From JBGSTR01 sp963707135 (GTDB lineage Bacteria; Pseudomonadota; Gammaproteobacteria; Chromatiales; Chromatiaceae): a stretch of DNA of 64,000 nucleotides. Shown one piece after another: positions 1-10,540 of the stretch (the stretch's first letter is position 1; each line of letters begins with the position of its first letter). The translations under genes were made by a program, and so were the position numbers. Location: NCBI GenBank assembly GCA_963707135.1, contig CAVPOY010000023.1, forward strand, positions 62,001-126,000, read 5' to 3'. The notes beneath the pieces were generated by a model. The model was not told where the DNA came from, ran no database searches, and was given only the letters and a program-made list of their open reading frames with translations.

Positions 1-57
1 GCGGCCATCGATGGTGAGAAGAACCTCGGACCCAACGCCCCAGGCTATATCCCCTGA
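1..57 (+). CDS. Possible 3' end of an upstream gene
   Basis: The first 19 codons are open in frame 1 and end at a TGA at 55-57; the visible C-terminus ends NAPGYIP. With so few residues no family can be assigned. It could equally be a chance open stretch; the only support is that the window edge cuts the sequence and codon composition fits the GC-rich neighbours. Confidence 0.25.
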   Translation, partial: AAIDGEKNLGPNAPGYIP

Positions 58-501
58 GGATACCGAAGGGACTGGGCAGGCCAGCCGGGACGCACCCAGA
101 ACCTCAGCGCCAGAATCATCGAGGGCGGCGGGTGATGACCGATATCACCGCCGGGTCTTGCAGGTCGGTCCTACCAAGTGAACACGACCAAATCGAGCGG
201 CATGCCCACGGGGCTGAGTTGGCCGATGCCCGCTCGAACCGATCCGCTCTTCAACGTCATCGCGAAGCGGCGGCATCGGTATCGCCCTCCCGTCTTCCCG
301 GTCGCGACGACGACACTTCGTTGCACGGGCTGAGATGGGAGGCTGGCGCTCCCGAGCTCCCGCTTCGAACCGCGCCCGGGTATTCCCCGCCGGACTCCCG
401 ATAGCCGGTTTTTCACCACACCGCATGACGGAAGGCTCGGATCGAGTTCGGCGAACCGGGTATGCTTTGCCAAGCAGACCGGGACTTAAGGAGATCGCCA
501 C
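58..501. other. Intergenic region upstream of pilE, no supported gene
   Basis: Open frames exist here on both strands, but they show no recognisable domain and look like GC-driven shadows. The last bases hold the pilE ribosome binding site (AAGGAG at about 488). I see no RNA gene or clear repeat. Confidence 0.4.
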
Positions 502-1059
502 ATGCTGCAGGCATCGCCCAGTGAAAAATCGACGAGTAGACCGGCGTACCCGCTCGGGCCATACCCCCGTCCTCACGGGGGCTTCACGCTGATCGAGCTG
601 CTCATTGCGGTGGCCATCGTCGGTATCCTCGCCGCGATCGCCTACCCCAGCTATAGAGACCAGATCCTGAAGACGCGCCGGGCCGACGCCAAGGCAGTGC
701 TGATGCAGGCGGCGCAGTTCATGGAGCGCATTCACTCCGAGACCGGGTGCTACGACCCGGGCGACGACTACGACTGCGTAAGCGGCGATCCCGCCGCTAT
801 CATTCCCTACGACAAGTCGCCGATCGACGGCGACGACACCCACTTCGAGATCGGCATCGTTGCGAGCTCGCTCGGCGCCAATACCTACACCCTCTACGCG
901 GCGCCCACGGCGTCCGTCGCCGACGCCGGGTGCCTGCAGATCGACGACACCGGCACCCGCTACTGGGACGCGGATGCGAGCGTGAGCGATGCCAACTGCA
1001 AGGGACAATCGGACCGCGGCACACCCGAACTGTTCGCCGACGAGGAGGAGCACTGGTAA
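502..1059 (+). CDS. pilE: Type IV pilin PilE-like prepilin
   Basis: Encodes a type IVa (pseudo)pilin of 185 residues. The class III signal is clear: HGG followed by FTLIELLIAVAIVGILAA, with Glu5 of the mature protein present, then the pilin helix and PSYRDQ. Later cysteines (GCYDPG, YDCV, AGCLQ, NCKG) would form the C-terminal disulfide region. PilD should cleave after Gly27 and methylate Phe28. The start ATG has a good AAGGAG eight bases upstream and no later start exists before the cleavage site, which leaves an unusually long 27-residue leader. Minor-pilin genes pilV, pilW, pilX and pilY1 lie about 5-11 kb downstream on the other strand, so this is probably the minor pilin of that set, detached from it. 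PilE class rather than PilA is inferred from the C-terminal layout. Confidence 0.9.
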   Translation: MLQASPSEKSTSRPAYPLGPYPRPHGGFTLIELLIAVAIVGILAAIAYPSYRDQILKTRRADAKAVLMQAAQFMERIHSETGCYDPGDDYDCVSGDPAAIIPYDKSPIDGDDTHFEIGIVASSLGANTYTLYAAPTASVADAGCLQIDDTGTRYWDADASVSDANCKGQSDRGTPELFADEEEHW

Positions 1060-1346
1060 CCAGAGTTAGAGCCAGATCGGCCAAGGCACCAAGCTATTCG
1101 GAAAGGGCCATGGGCCCGCGAATCTCCCTGCCCGTCTGGGGCCTGTTTTCGCCCCGAATTGATGTCTTCTTGGCGTCCATTGCGTCTTTGCGCTTCAATG
1201 CCGAATCCAGCTTGAGGCCCCCCCGAACGAAACCCGCGCGGTAGGCCGCAGCCTCAGCATTGAGGTCCCCGCTCGGGCACACCATCTGACCGTAACTGGC
1301 CGCCCGTCCCCACGCCGCGAGCGAAGGGCAATCGAGGTATCCCATC
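1060..1346. other. Intergenic region between pilE and the RND adaptor
   Basis: No gene is supported. Around 1168-1195 there is a run of GCGTC-containing short repeats (TTGGCGTCC, TTGCGTCTT) of a kind often seen between genes in gammaproteobacteria. A weak GC hairpin (GGGGC/GCCCC) lies near 1138-1156 and could end pilE transcription; it lacks a T-tract. Confidence 0.35.
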
Positions 1347-2416
1347 ATGCGTCCCAGCCGTTGCGTCGGACTCTTGTTCCTGCTGCTGCCGCCCCTGGCC
1401 ACGCCGGCCACGCCGGCGTCGACCCCGACGGCGGTACTGGTCGCGGAGGCGCGCACCGAACCGCTCGCCGAGCGGGTCGAGGCACTCGGCACGCTGAAGG
1501 CCAACGAGTCGGTCGCCATCACCTCGAACGTCACCGAGACGATTTCCGCGATCCACTTCGACGACGGCCAGCGGGTGCGGCAGGGCGAGACGCTGGTGGA
1601 GATGACCAGCGCCGAAGAGCAGGCCCTGCTGGGCGAGGCCCAGGCCAGGGTTGCCGAGGCGGAGCAGCAGTACCAGCGGGTGAAGTCGCTCGCGGCCCAG
1701 CGGTCGGCGTCCGAATCCCTGCTCGACGAGCGCAGGCGCGATCTCGAGACCGCCCGCGCCCTGCTCGTCGCCATCGAGTCGCGCCTGGCCGATCGGCTGA
1801 TCAAGGCACCGTTCGACGGCATCCTGGGCCTGCGCAATATCAGCCGCGGCGCATTGGTGGAGCCCGGCGACCTGATCACCACGCTGGACGACGACAGCCT
1901 GATGAAGCTCGACTTCACGGTGCCCAGCGTCTATCTCGGCTCACTCAAGCCGGGGCTGCGGATCGAGGCCCGCGCGCGACCGTTCGGCGACCAGGTCTTC
2001 GACGGCGTGATCCGCGGTATCGACAGCCGCGTGGACCCCGTCACCCGCGCAATTGGCGTCCGCGCCGTGCTGCCGAATCCCGAGCGTCTGCTGAAACCCG
2101 GGCTACTGATGCAGGTGGACCTGCTTGTGAACCCCAGGGACGCCGTCGTGGTACCGGAGTCGGCGCTGCTGCACCAGGGCCGCGAGCACTACCTGGCCGT
2201 CATTGTTCAATCGGACGGTGCGCCCACCGTGGAGCGGCGTAGGTGTTGACCGGCATCCGTGTCCCCGGCCTCGTCGAGATCACCGAGGGCCTCGTCCCAG
2301 GTGAGGTCGTCGTCACCGACGGCAACGACAAGGTGCGCCCGGGCCAGCCGGTAAAACCCCTGAACCCGGGAGGAGACGGTGTGGCGCAGCCCGGGCTGGC
2401 GGGAGACGATCGGTGA
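1347..2416 (+). CDS. RND efflux periplasmic adaptor (HlyD/AcrA type), frameshifted near the C-terminus
   Basis: Membrane fusion protein that links the inner-membrane RND pump at 2413 to an outer-membrane channel. Visible parts are an N-terminal signal peptide with Leu-rich core, a lipoyl/barrel-sandwich half, a coiled-coil hairpin (about residues 85-150, Ala/Glu/Arg-rich), the second lipoyl half (LIKAPFDGILGLRNISRGALV) and a beta-barrel domain (MKLDFTVPSVYL). The open frame stops early at 2247-2249, but the missing C-terminal membrane-proximal domain (TGIRVPGLVEITEGLVPGE) continues in another frame from 2243 to the TGA at 2414-2416. Restoring one G at 2242-2243 (GG to GGG) repairs it, which suggests either a recent mutation or a homopolymer error. 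The repaired gene would overlap the pump start by four bases, the expected coupling. Confidence 0.9.
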
Positions 2417-5400
2417 TCCTCTCTGATATCTCGATCACCCGACCGGTCCTGGCGACGGTCCTTTCGCTGCTGCTGGTGGCGTTCGGGCTGGTGGCCTTCG
2501 ACCGGCTGCCGCTTCGGGAGTATCCCAATATCGACCCGCCGGTGGTCTCCATCGAGACGGTCTACTTGGGCGCCGCGGCCAACGTGGTAGAGACGCGGAT
2601 CACCCAGCTGATCGAGGACCGCGTGGCCGGCGTCGAGGGCATACGCACCATCGAGTCCGTCAGCGAGGACGGCCGATCGGCGATCACCGTCGAGTTCGAC
2701 ACGGACCGCGACATCGACGGCGCGGCCAACGACATTCGCGACCGCGTCTCGGGCATCCTGGACCAGCTGCCGGTGGAGGCCGAGCCACCCGACATCCAGA
2801 AGGTCGACAGCAACGAGGACGTGATCATGTGGCTCAACCTGGTGAGCGACCGCATGAGCGTCCCGGAGCTCACCGACTACGCGCGCCGCTACCTGGTGGA
2901 CAGGTTCTCGGTGCTCGACGGGGTGGCCCGAATCCGTGTCGGCGGCAACCAGATCTACGCAATGCGCATCTGGATCGACCGCAATGCTTTGGCCGCCCGC
3001 GGCCTCACGGTCGCCGACGTGGAGCAGGCCCTGCGCCAGGAGAATCTGGAGCTGCCCGCCGGGGGCGTCGAATCGCTGGACCGCCAGTTCAGCGTCCGCG
3101 TGGAGCGGGCGTTCAGCAGCCCCGAGGACTTCGCGCGGCTGGTGCTCGGCCGCGGCGAGGACGGTCATCTGGTGCGCCTCGGCGATGTGGCCCGCGTCGA
3201 GCGTGGAACCGAGGAGGACCGAACCTTCTTTCGCGGCAACGGCATTCCGATGATCGGCATCGGCGTGATCAAGCAGTCGACGGCCAACACCATCGCCGTC
3301 GCCGAGGCGGCGAAGGCCGAGGTGCAGCGCATCAACCCGACCCTGCCCGAGGGCATGGAGATCAAGCAGAGCTACGACACGTCGATATTCGTTAAGGGGG
3401 CCATCGTCGAAGTCTACAAGACCCTCGCCATCGCGATCGGACTCGTGGTGCTGGTGATCTTCCTGTTCCTGGGCTCGGTTCGGGCCATGCTGGTGCCGGC
3501 GGTGACCGTCCCGGTCTCGCTCATCGCTACCTTCAGCGTGCTGCTGGCGCTGGGGTTCTCGATCAACATCCTGACCCTGCTGGCCCTGGTGCTGGCGATC
3601 GGCCTGGTGGTCGATGATGCCATCGTGGTGCTGGAGAACATCCACCGGCGCATGGAGCAATACGGCGAGTCGCGTCTGGTCGCCGCGGTGCGCGGCACCC
3701 GGCAGGTGGGCTTCGCCGTCATCGCAACCACGGTCGTCCTGATCGCGGTGTTCGTGCCGATCGCCTTCCTGCAGGGCGACGTCGGACGGCTGTTCTCCGA
3801 GTTCGCCTTGACCATGGCAGCGGCTGTGGGCTTCTCGACCTTCGTCGCCCTGTCGCTCTCGCCGATGCTGGCCTCGAAGATCCTCCCCGAGGCGGGCCGG
3901 CACGCGACCCTGAGCACCGGCGTGGACCGGGTATTTCAGTGGGTGCGCGGCGGTTACGGCACCCTATTGGGTCGCCTGCTCCGGCACAAATGGCTGGTCG
4001 CGCTCGCCTACGCGGGCACGCTGGCCGCGGCCGTCTGGCTCTTTCAGCAGATTCCACAGGAGTACGCGCCGAAGGAGGACCGGGGCGCCTTTTTCGTGCT
4101 GGTCAACGGCCCGGAGGGCGCCTCCTATGCCTACATGAAGAAGTACATGGAGGAGATCGAGCGGCGGCTGCTGCCCTACGCCGAATCGGGCGAGGCCATC
4201 CGCGTCCTGGTGCGGGCGCCCCGCGCCTTCAGCAATACGGCAGTCTACAACTCCGGCATCGTGGTCATGGTACTGAACGAGTTCGGTCAGCGCCGCTCCG
4301 GCTGGGTCATCATGGACGAGATCCGCAGTCGGCTGTCAGACCTGCCCGGGGTCACGGCCTTTCCGGTGATGCGCCAGGGTTTCGGCGCACGCATCCAGAA
4401 GCCGGTGCAGTTCGTCATCGGTGGCGGCACCTACGGCGAGTTGGCCCAGTGGCGCGACATCCTGCTTGCGAAGATCGACGAGGCAAATCCCGGCCTGACG
4501 GGTATCGACTGGGACTACAAGGAGACCAAGCCCCAGCTGCGGGTCGAGATCGACTACGACCGTGCCGCGGACCTCGGCGTCACCGTCGGTGACGTGGGGC
4601 GCACCCTCGAGACCATGCTGGGCTCCCGCAAGGTGACGACCTATGTCTCGGAGGGCGAGGAGTACGATGTAATCCTGGAGGGCGAGCGCTCCGCCCAGCG
4701 CACCCCGGCCAGCCTGTCCAATCTTTACGTGCGCTCGGATCGCAGCGGAGAGCTGATCCCGCTCGCGAACCTGGTCACCGTCACCGAGTCGGCCGACTCC
4801 AAGAGCCTGAATCGCTTCGACCGGCTGCGGGCGATCACCCTCGAGGCCAACCTGGCCGACGGGCTGGCGCTCGGCAGCGCGCTCGATTATCTGGAGGGAC
4901 TGGTGCGCTCCCACCTGCCCGAGAACGCCGTCGTGACCTTCAAGGGTCAGAGCCGCGATCTGCGCTCCAGCCGCGAGGGTGTGCTGTTCGTATTCGCACT
5001 CGGCGTCGTCGTGGTGTTCCTCGTCCTCGCGGCCCAGTTCGAGAGCTGGATCCACCCGTTGGTGATCATGCTCACGGTCCCGCTGGCCATGGCCGGCGCG
5101 CTGCTCGGACTTTGGCTCACCGGGCAGACGCTGAATATCTACAGCGAGATCGGGCTCATCATGCTGGTCGGCCTCGCGGCGAAGAACGGGATACTGATCG
5201 TCGAGTTCGCGAACCAGCTGCGGGATCAGGGCCGGGAATTCCGCTCGGCGCTGATCGAGGCGGCCGACATCCGCCTGCGGCCGATCGTCATGACCGGTAT
5301 CACTACGGCGGCGGGCTCGTTGCCGCTGCTGCTGTCTTCCGGTGCCGGCGCCGAGACCCGCGCGGTGATCGGCACCGTGATACTCGCCGGCGTGCTGGCC

Positions 5401-5523
5401 GCGACCCTGTTCACGCTACTGGTCGTGCCGGTGGCCTACGACCTGCTCGCCCAGCGCACCGGCTCACCGGGGGACGTGCGCCGACGGCTCGAGGCCGAGT
5501 CGGCGCGGACCCAGCGGGCCTGA
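2413..5523 (+). CDS. RND efflux transporter permease (HAE1/AcrB family)
   Basis: Proton-driven inner-membrane efflux pump of 1036 residues, a normal length for the AcrB family. It starts at a GTG overlapping the adaptor stop. The N-terminus (ISITRPVLATVLSLLLVAFG) is the first transmembrane helix; two large periplasmic loops follow, separated by two six-helix bundles. The proton-relay aspartates are visible in GLVVDDAIVVLENIHRR (about D401 and D402) and the relay lysine region in GLAAKNGILIVEFANQ (about residue 920). Substrate range cannot be read from sequence; drugs, solvents or metabolites are possible. No TolC-like channel gene or regulator is adjacent. It is convergent with pilY1, with only about 23 bases between stop codons and no evident terminator. 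Confidence 0.95.
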   Translation: MILSDISITRPVLATVLSLLLVAFGLVAFDRLPLREYPNIDPPVVSIETVYLGAAANVVETRITQLIEDRVAGVEGIRTIESVSEDGRSAITVEFDTDRDIDGAANDIRDRVSGILDQLPVEAEPPDIQKVDSNEDVIMWLNLVSDRMSVPELTDYARRYLVDRFSVLDGVARIRVGGNQIYAMRIWIDRNALAARGLTVADVEQALRQENLELPAGGVESLDRQFSVRVERAFSSPEDFARLVLGRGEDGHLVRLGDVARVERGTEEDRTFFRGNGIPMIGIGVIKQSTANTIAVAEAAKAEVQRINPTLPEGMEIKQSYDTSIFVKGAIVEVYKTLAIAIGLVVLVIFLFLGSVRAMLVPAVTVPVSLIATFSVLLALGFSINILTLLALVLAIGLVVDDAIVVLENIHRRMEQYGESRLVAAVRGTRQVGFAVIATTVVLIAVFVPIAFLQGDVGRLFSEFALTMAAAVGFSTFVALSLSPMLASKILPEAGRHATLSTGVDRVFQWVRGGYGTLLGRLLRHKWLVALAYAGTLAAAVWLFQQIPQEYAPKEDRGAFFVLVNGPEGASYAYMKKYMEEIERRLLPYAESGEAIRVLVRAPRAFSNTAVYNSGIVVMVLNEFGQRRSGWVIMDEIRSRLSDLPGVTAFPVMRQGFGARIQKPVQFVIGGGTYGELAQWRDILLAKIDEANPGLTGIDWDYKETKPQLRVEIDYDRAADLGVTVGDVGRTLETMLGSRKVTTYVSEGEEYDVILEGERSAQRTPASLSNLYVRSDRSGELIPLANLVTVTESADSKSLNRFDRLRAITLEANLADGLALGSALDYLEGLVRSHLPENAVVTFKGQSRDLRSSREGVLFVFALGVVVVFLVLAAQFESWIHPLVIMLTVPLAMAGALLGLWLTGQTLNIYSEIGLIMLVGLAAKNGILIVEFANQLRDQGREFRSALIEAADIRLRPIVMTGITTAAGSLPLLLSSGAGAETRAVIGTVILAGVLAATLFTLLVVPVAYDLLAQRTGSPGDVRRRLEAESARTQRA

Positions 5524-5546
5524 ATCGGGACGTTCGGCGCCACGCG

Positions 5547-8500
5547 TCAGCGAAGCTGTCCCCAGACCCGCCACTCGAGGACTGGGGATTCCCTGAGGTC
5601 GATCAGATCACCCTGGGACGTGGAGACCAGGGTACGCACCTCGCCGCCCGCCAGCGGCACGACCGCCGGCGCCGAGTAGATACCGGTTGAGTTTCCGGCC
5701 ACGGTGAGGCGCAGGCTGCTGCCGACGATCGGAGGCTCGTCGCCGACGACGAGCAGGTCCTCGGAACCATAGGTGCCGTCCAGATTGAAGTCGAACGGGG
5801 AGTCCTGGAGCGCGGACCCGCTCGCGTAGGCCAGCGCGTTGACCCAGCTGTAACCGCCGCTGAGACAAGGGTTCCCCTCCGGAACCAGGCTGACGAACAC
5901 TACCCGGTTGCCGCGCACCTGCGGGGCGGAGGTCACCCGCTCCCCCTTGTTGTCGCCGCTCATATCCCGGTCTATCGAGAGATCGATGTACCAGCCGTCG
6001 TGGCTGTCCCAGTCGATCGTGGAGCGGGAGCTGGTGCGACCGCGGCTCACCTCGGTTCCCTCAGACGTCACCCGGATGTCCGTGTGCAGTAACTGCTGCT
6101 GCAGCAGCCCGGTACGTGCAACCCGGGGGACGGGCAGGGAGCAGTCTGGTCGCTCGGCGACGACGTCACCCCGGTCCCAGATGCCATAGAAGGACTGGAT
6201 GCTGTTATCCGAGACGTCGCTAAGCCCCAGGTAGCGGCCGGTACCGAAGAGCACCAGCGTGCCGACGCCGGTCGGGTGGGCCGCCACGGCCACCGGGGCC
6301 GTGATCGGCTGGGCTGCCCGGGGTTGCCCGAGCTCGCTCTCGTCCGACGGTTCGTAAGTGGCGTTGAAGACCTTGACCGGTGGGTTGGCGAGGTCGGTCA
6401 GGTCAAACCGCCACAGGTTGCCGAAAAGATCACCGGCGTAGGCGAAGTCGGCAACCAGGTCGCCGTCGGCGGCGTTCAGGGTCCTGGCGACCACGGTAGG
6501 CTGCCCGAGCCCGTTCGGCAACCGGTCGGCGGCAATATCGTGATTGGGATCGTCCGCGCGGCCGACCCCGGTGTCCAATTTGGCGATGATCCGGCCGTCC
6601 GCGAGGTCGACCACATAGAGCACCGCCCGACCACAGGCGGTCGAACCCGTGTCCTGCGTCGGGTCATCGCAGCCCGCGGCACGATTGCCGTCGTCCGCCG
6701 AGCTGCTGTAGCCATTGCCGAATATGGCCACCCAGATCGGGGTATCCCCCGAAGGGTTGCGAATCCTGACGATCGCGGGCTTTCCGAACAGGTAGCCGAG
6801 ATCGGCGTCGTCGGCGTCCGTGAATTGCCACAGGTGCAGCGGGTCGGCGGTGTCGGCGGTTGGGTTGGTCACGTCCAGCGCGAACAAACCCTGTGCCCCG
6901 CGCCCGAGGGCGGACACCAGCACCGAGTGCCAACCGCCGTCAAAATAGGCGTCGCCCTCGGCGATCGGCCCATCAACGAAGTTGTCGTGCTGGACCACCT
7001 CGCCGTAGGCCGGGTCCGTCAGTTTCCATAGCTTGTCGAACAGGACCGGCGGCACGTAGGCGAAGCGCTCGGCGCCGGTCGCGGCATCGAAGGCGTGCAG
7101 CATCCCGTCGTTGGCGCCGACATAGACCAGCTCGGGGCGATCCTCGTACTGTTGCTTGAAGCTCTCGCCGCCGTCCACGCCAGTGGAATAACCCAGGGCG
7201 CTGAAAAAACGGCTCGGCGGTCCGACGATGACGGGGCCGCTGTTGATGATGTCGCCGAGCAGGCTGACACGGTCCCGGAACTCGTAGGCGGCCGATCCGG
7301 AGCGGACCGACGACTCGTAGTCGCGCTCGCCGGCGACATAGTCGATGCGCGCCTTGGCCTCCAGCACCGCCGCGGATGTCTCATCGGGGATCGCCTCTCC
7401 CTCGGCGATCAGCGCGGTCAGCAGCGCGCGCTGTTGCTCGGGGCCGAACTCGGACCAGCTCGCGCCGGCGAAGGCGACGTCGGTCTCGGTGCGGCGCCCA
7501 TCGGTCCCGATGCTGACGGCGGCGGTGACGACCCGCCGGGGATTTCCCGCCTCGCCATCGGCATCCAGCTCCTCGGCTGCGGACCAGTAATACCCGGACC
7601 TCGGGTCCTCGCAGAGGTCGCCGGTGGGGACGCTCGCGTCCGCGCAGGGCGCCTGGCCGATCCCGCCCGAGACCCGGAAAGCGCGCAGGTCGCCGGTCCA
7701 GTCCTCGGTGTTCAGGGTCGCCTGCACCAGCATCCGCCCGGTCCCGGCGCTGCTGGTGTTCAGGGCCGGCGCGGCCACCGCGCTGCGTCCCGCTACCGAG
7801 GAGACATCGTCCATGACCTCTCGAAAGGTCTCGATCAGGGTCGTCGGATTTTTCGCCGTCGTGTAGCCGCCGCGGCCGTTCAGGCCGGCATGCCAGAGGT
7901 CATCGACCTTATCTTCGGAGCGCGGCTGGCTACCCGTTACTCCGCCCAGCGTAGTCCAATTCCCGGGAAAGCCGTCGGTGGCGATGTTCTTGATCTCACC
8001 CTGCTCCGAGTAGCTGCCGTCCGGGTACGCCACGTTGCCGCGTCACGCCGAATCCGACCGTGTAGGTGGTCAGGTGCTGCCAGTCGGCCGGGTCGTTCGC
8101 CGGGTTCCAGAAGACGTCCCGCGGGTCGCCCTCAGGATCGACGACAGGTTCCCAGATCAGCGTGCGCACCCGGTTTTCGTCCCCGTTCATGTCCGGTCGC
8201 AGGTCGCTGATCCACGAGTGGAAGACGATATCCGCCAGTCCGCCGGTGTTCGAGTCGGCGAAGATGCGGGTCGACGGATTGGGCTCCGCGCTGGTCGCTC
8301 CGGTCGTCGAACCGCTTACCAGGGTCGTCGGGTTGTAGCTGTCGATCCCGAGCTCGGTAGCGAATGCCCGGTCGGCGGGCAAGTCGGTCGCGGTCCCGTC
8401 GTTGTTACCCAGCCAGGCGGGCGCCGTCAGCTCTCCCTCGGAGAATTTGTCGGTCCAGTCGCCGTCGGTAAACAGCAGGTGGAAGTTGTTCCGGCAGCCA

Positions 8501-9915
8501 AACAGCGGATTCGCCACCGATTCGGCCAGCCCGGGCTGTTGCAGATAGGCCGGGTCCGAGCTGCAAAAATTGTCCACGCGCAGCGCCGAGCTCAGCAGGA
8601 AGGTCCCGACCGTCGGCCGGCGGCCGAACAGCCAGGCCAGAAACCGCTCGCGGGCCGCGGTATCGAAGGCGCCGAAGCTCGGAAGCAGCTCGTTGTCGTA
8701 GAAGGCAGTCCCCGGCGCGGTGTCGCCCTTTTCCATGCCCTGGTAGGCGACCCGAACCGACGGGTCGAGCCCGGCGATGACCCGGCTGATGGATGCCTGC
8801 AGGGTGCGCCAGCGATTGCGGTAATAGGCGTACCAGTTCGCGAAGTTGCGCTCGGCCAGCTGGGCATCGCTCAACCCCTCGTCTGGTCCCTCTAGCAGGC
8901 GGCGGCGCTCGTCGCTGACCGATGCGGCCGTTAGGGCCAGCTCCTCGGAGGAGCCCACGACGACGCGCGTAGGCACTCCGCCGGGATCTCATCGGGCTGG
9001 AGCTCGGGGAGGCTCGCGACTAAGTCCGAGCATGGCGCCGTGGCCGCCGGCGTTGCCCGCAGAGCTCCGTGTAGGTCCTGCCGGAGTCGAACACATGGTA
9101 GTAGGCCGGAGCAGTCGTCGATCGCCGGATCACCCTCCACCGGCACCGGGCTGCCGTCCGGCAGGAGGTCGTAGATGCAGCGCAGTGCCCAGGCCAGGCT
9201 CTCGTCCGTTCCGATGTTTCCGATCCGGCGGCCGACGAAGGCCGCATGCCCGAGTCGATCGTGTAGAGATTCGCGTCAACGGGCCCAGCGTTACGGGCCG
9301 TTTCGTGCATCTTCGGCACTTGGACCGTTGTCCCGTCGGGGAGCGTGGTCGCGACGACGGACAGCTCGGAGCAGGGCTCGTAGTCCTCGTACCAGAGCGG
9401 CGCATAGTGGGTGCCCAGGTCCAGCGTGCAACTGGTCCGCAGTCCCGCACAGGGCCGGTGCAGCTGGCGACCGGCTCCTGGCCGGAGAGCAGGCTGTCGT
9501 TGCAGTCCGCGCTGCAGACCATCCGGTTGGTGTAGAAGTCCCGCGGCGCGGCCCCGAAATCGGCGTGCCCAACACTGTCGCCGGCGGCATCCATCGGCGG
9601 CAGGTAGACGATGCCGGGATCGTAGTAAATGGAGTTGGTCAGGCTCGAGGTATCGGATGCCGTCGTAGCTGCGGTACGGTGAACCAGGCATTCGCAGTTC
9701 GCCAGCGCCATGCTTGACGAGTCGTCGAGGGTCAGCACGAGGTTCGGGGCGACACCCTGGAGCACAAACACCGGGGCGTGCCCGATGTCGATCTCGTCGG
9801 CCGCCTGGATGGGCCCCGACGCGACCAAGGCCAGGTACAGCAGGCCCGCCGATTGGATGATTGGCCGTCGGCGGAGGCACTCCGCCGCGAAGCCCCTATG
9901 AGCCGTTTGCCTCAT
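5547..9915 (-). pseudogene. pilY1: Type IV pilus tip/assembly protein PilY1, multiply frameshifted
   Basis: PilY1 is a large secreted or outer-membrane protein that primes and tips type IV pili. The start ATG at 9913-9915 has a GAGGAG-type site and a signal peptide. The N-terminal part reads GVAPNLVLTLDDSSSMA, a VWA-like MIDAS (DxSxS). The C-terminal half (from about 8033 down) is the PilY1/PilC beta-propeller, with DAYFDGGWHSVLVSALGRG, ALDVTNPT and FGNGYSSS. Reading the protein through needs six frame changes, near 9437, 9243, 9108, 9055, 8978 and 8038. All segments retain family-like sequence in order and no large deletion is apparent, so either the decay is very recent or the breaks are sequence errors. 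It is the last gene of pilV-W-X-Y1, 31 bases after pilX. Repaired length would be about 1450 residues, usual for the family. Confidence 0.85.
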
Positions 9916-9946
9916 CTCCGGATGCTCCTCCCCGCATCCGCGGGGC

Positions 9947-10540
9947 TCACCAGGCGAAGACCTTCGCGATAGTCGCCTGAACGACCGATCGGGACTGGCC
10001 CGCCGGGCCGATGCCGACCGCGGTTGCCGTGTAATAGTGGACTCCGCGCTTCTGTGCCGCGGCCTCGAAGTCCAGCGGCGGGACATAGCGCTCCTCGATG
10101 ATGACCCTAGGCTGGCTTGCATCCGGGATGCCTCCGAGCCCGTCGCCGCCGAAGCCGTCGATCCGGACCCCGGCCGTTGGCGCCGTGTCCCGCTCCCAGT
10201 TGCCGAGCGCCTGATCCAGGAGGCAGCACGGATCCGGGTCGCTGGTGGTCGAGCAGTCCACGTCGGCGTGCGCGACCAGGCACGCCGGCCAGACCTTCTC
10301 GGTCCCCGATGCGTCGACCAGCGGCGGACTGTCCAGGCCTTCGACATAGGTCAGGGCCGCCTGCAGCCCCGCCTCGGCGGCCTGGAAGGCGCTGTTGTGC
10401 TCCCTCAGGTTTCCCGCCATGCGCTCCTCGAGCAGGGTGCCGCGCATCGAGCTGATACCGAGGATGGTCATCACCGCGAGGACGATCAGGCCGGTAATCA
10501 GGACCGCGCCGCGCGTCGGCCGGGTCGATAAGGGTTTCAT
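9947..10540 (-). CDS. pilX: Type IV pilus minor pilin PilX
   Basis: Minor pilin of 197 residues, part of the PilVWXY1 priming complex. The N-terminus TRGAVLITGLIVLAVMTILG with SMRGTLLEERMAGN and FQAAEAGLQAAL is the PilX_N/PilX signature. The class III site is atypical, as usual in PilX (RGAVLITG in place of GFTLIE). It starts at an ATG that overlaps the pilW stop by four bases, indicating translational coupling. pilY1 follows 31 bases downstream. Confidence 0.9.
   Translation of the reverse strand: MKPLSTRPTRGAVLITGLIVLAVMTILGISSMRGTLLEERMAGNLREHNSAFQAAEAGLQAALTYVEGLDSPPLVDASGTEKVWPACLVAHADVDCSTTSDPDPCCLLDQALGNWERDTAPTAGVRIDGFGGDGLGGIPDASQPRVIIEERYVPPLDFEAAAQKRGVHYYTATAVGIGPAGQSRSVVQATIAKVFAW

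Noticed and set aside
145..1053. Minus-strand frame of 302 codons across pilE
   Set aside because: Shadow of the clear pilE gene; no domain or ribosome site.
2200..3903. Long open frame (567 codons) opposite the RND pump
   Set aside because: It is antisense to the clear RND permease, has a shadow composition rich in His, Gln and Asp and no domain.
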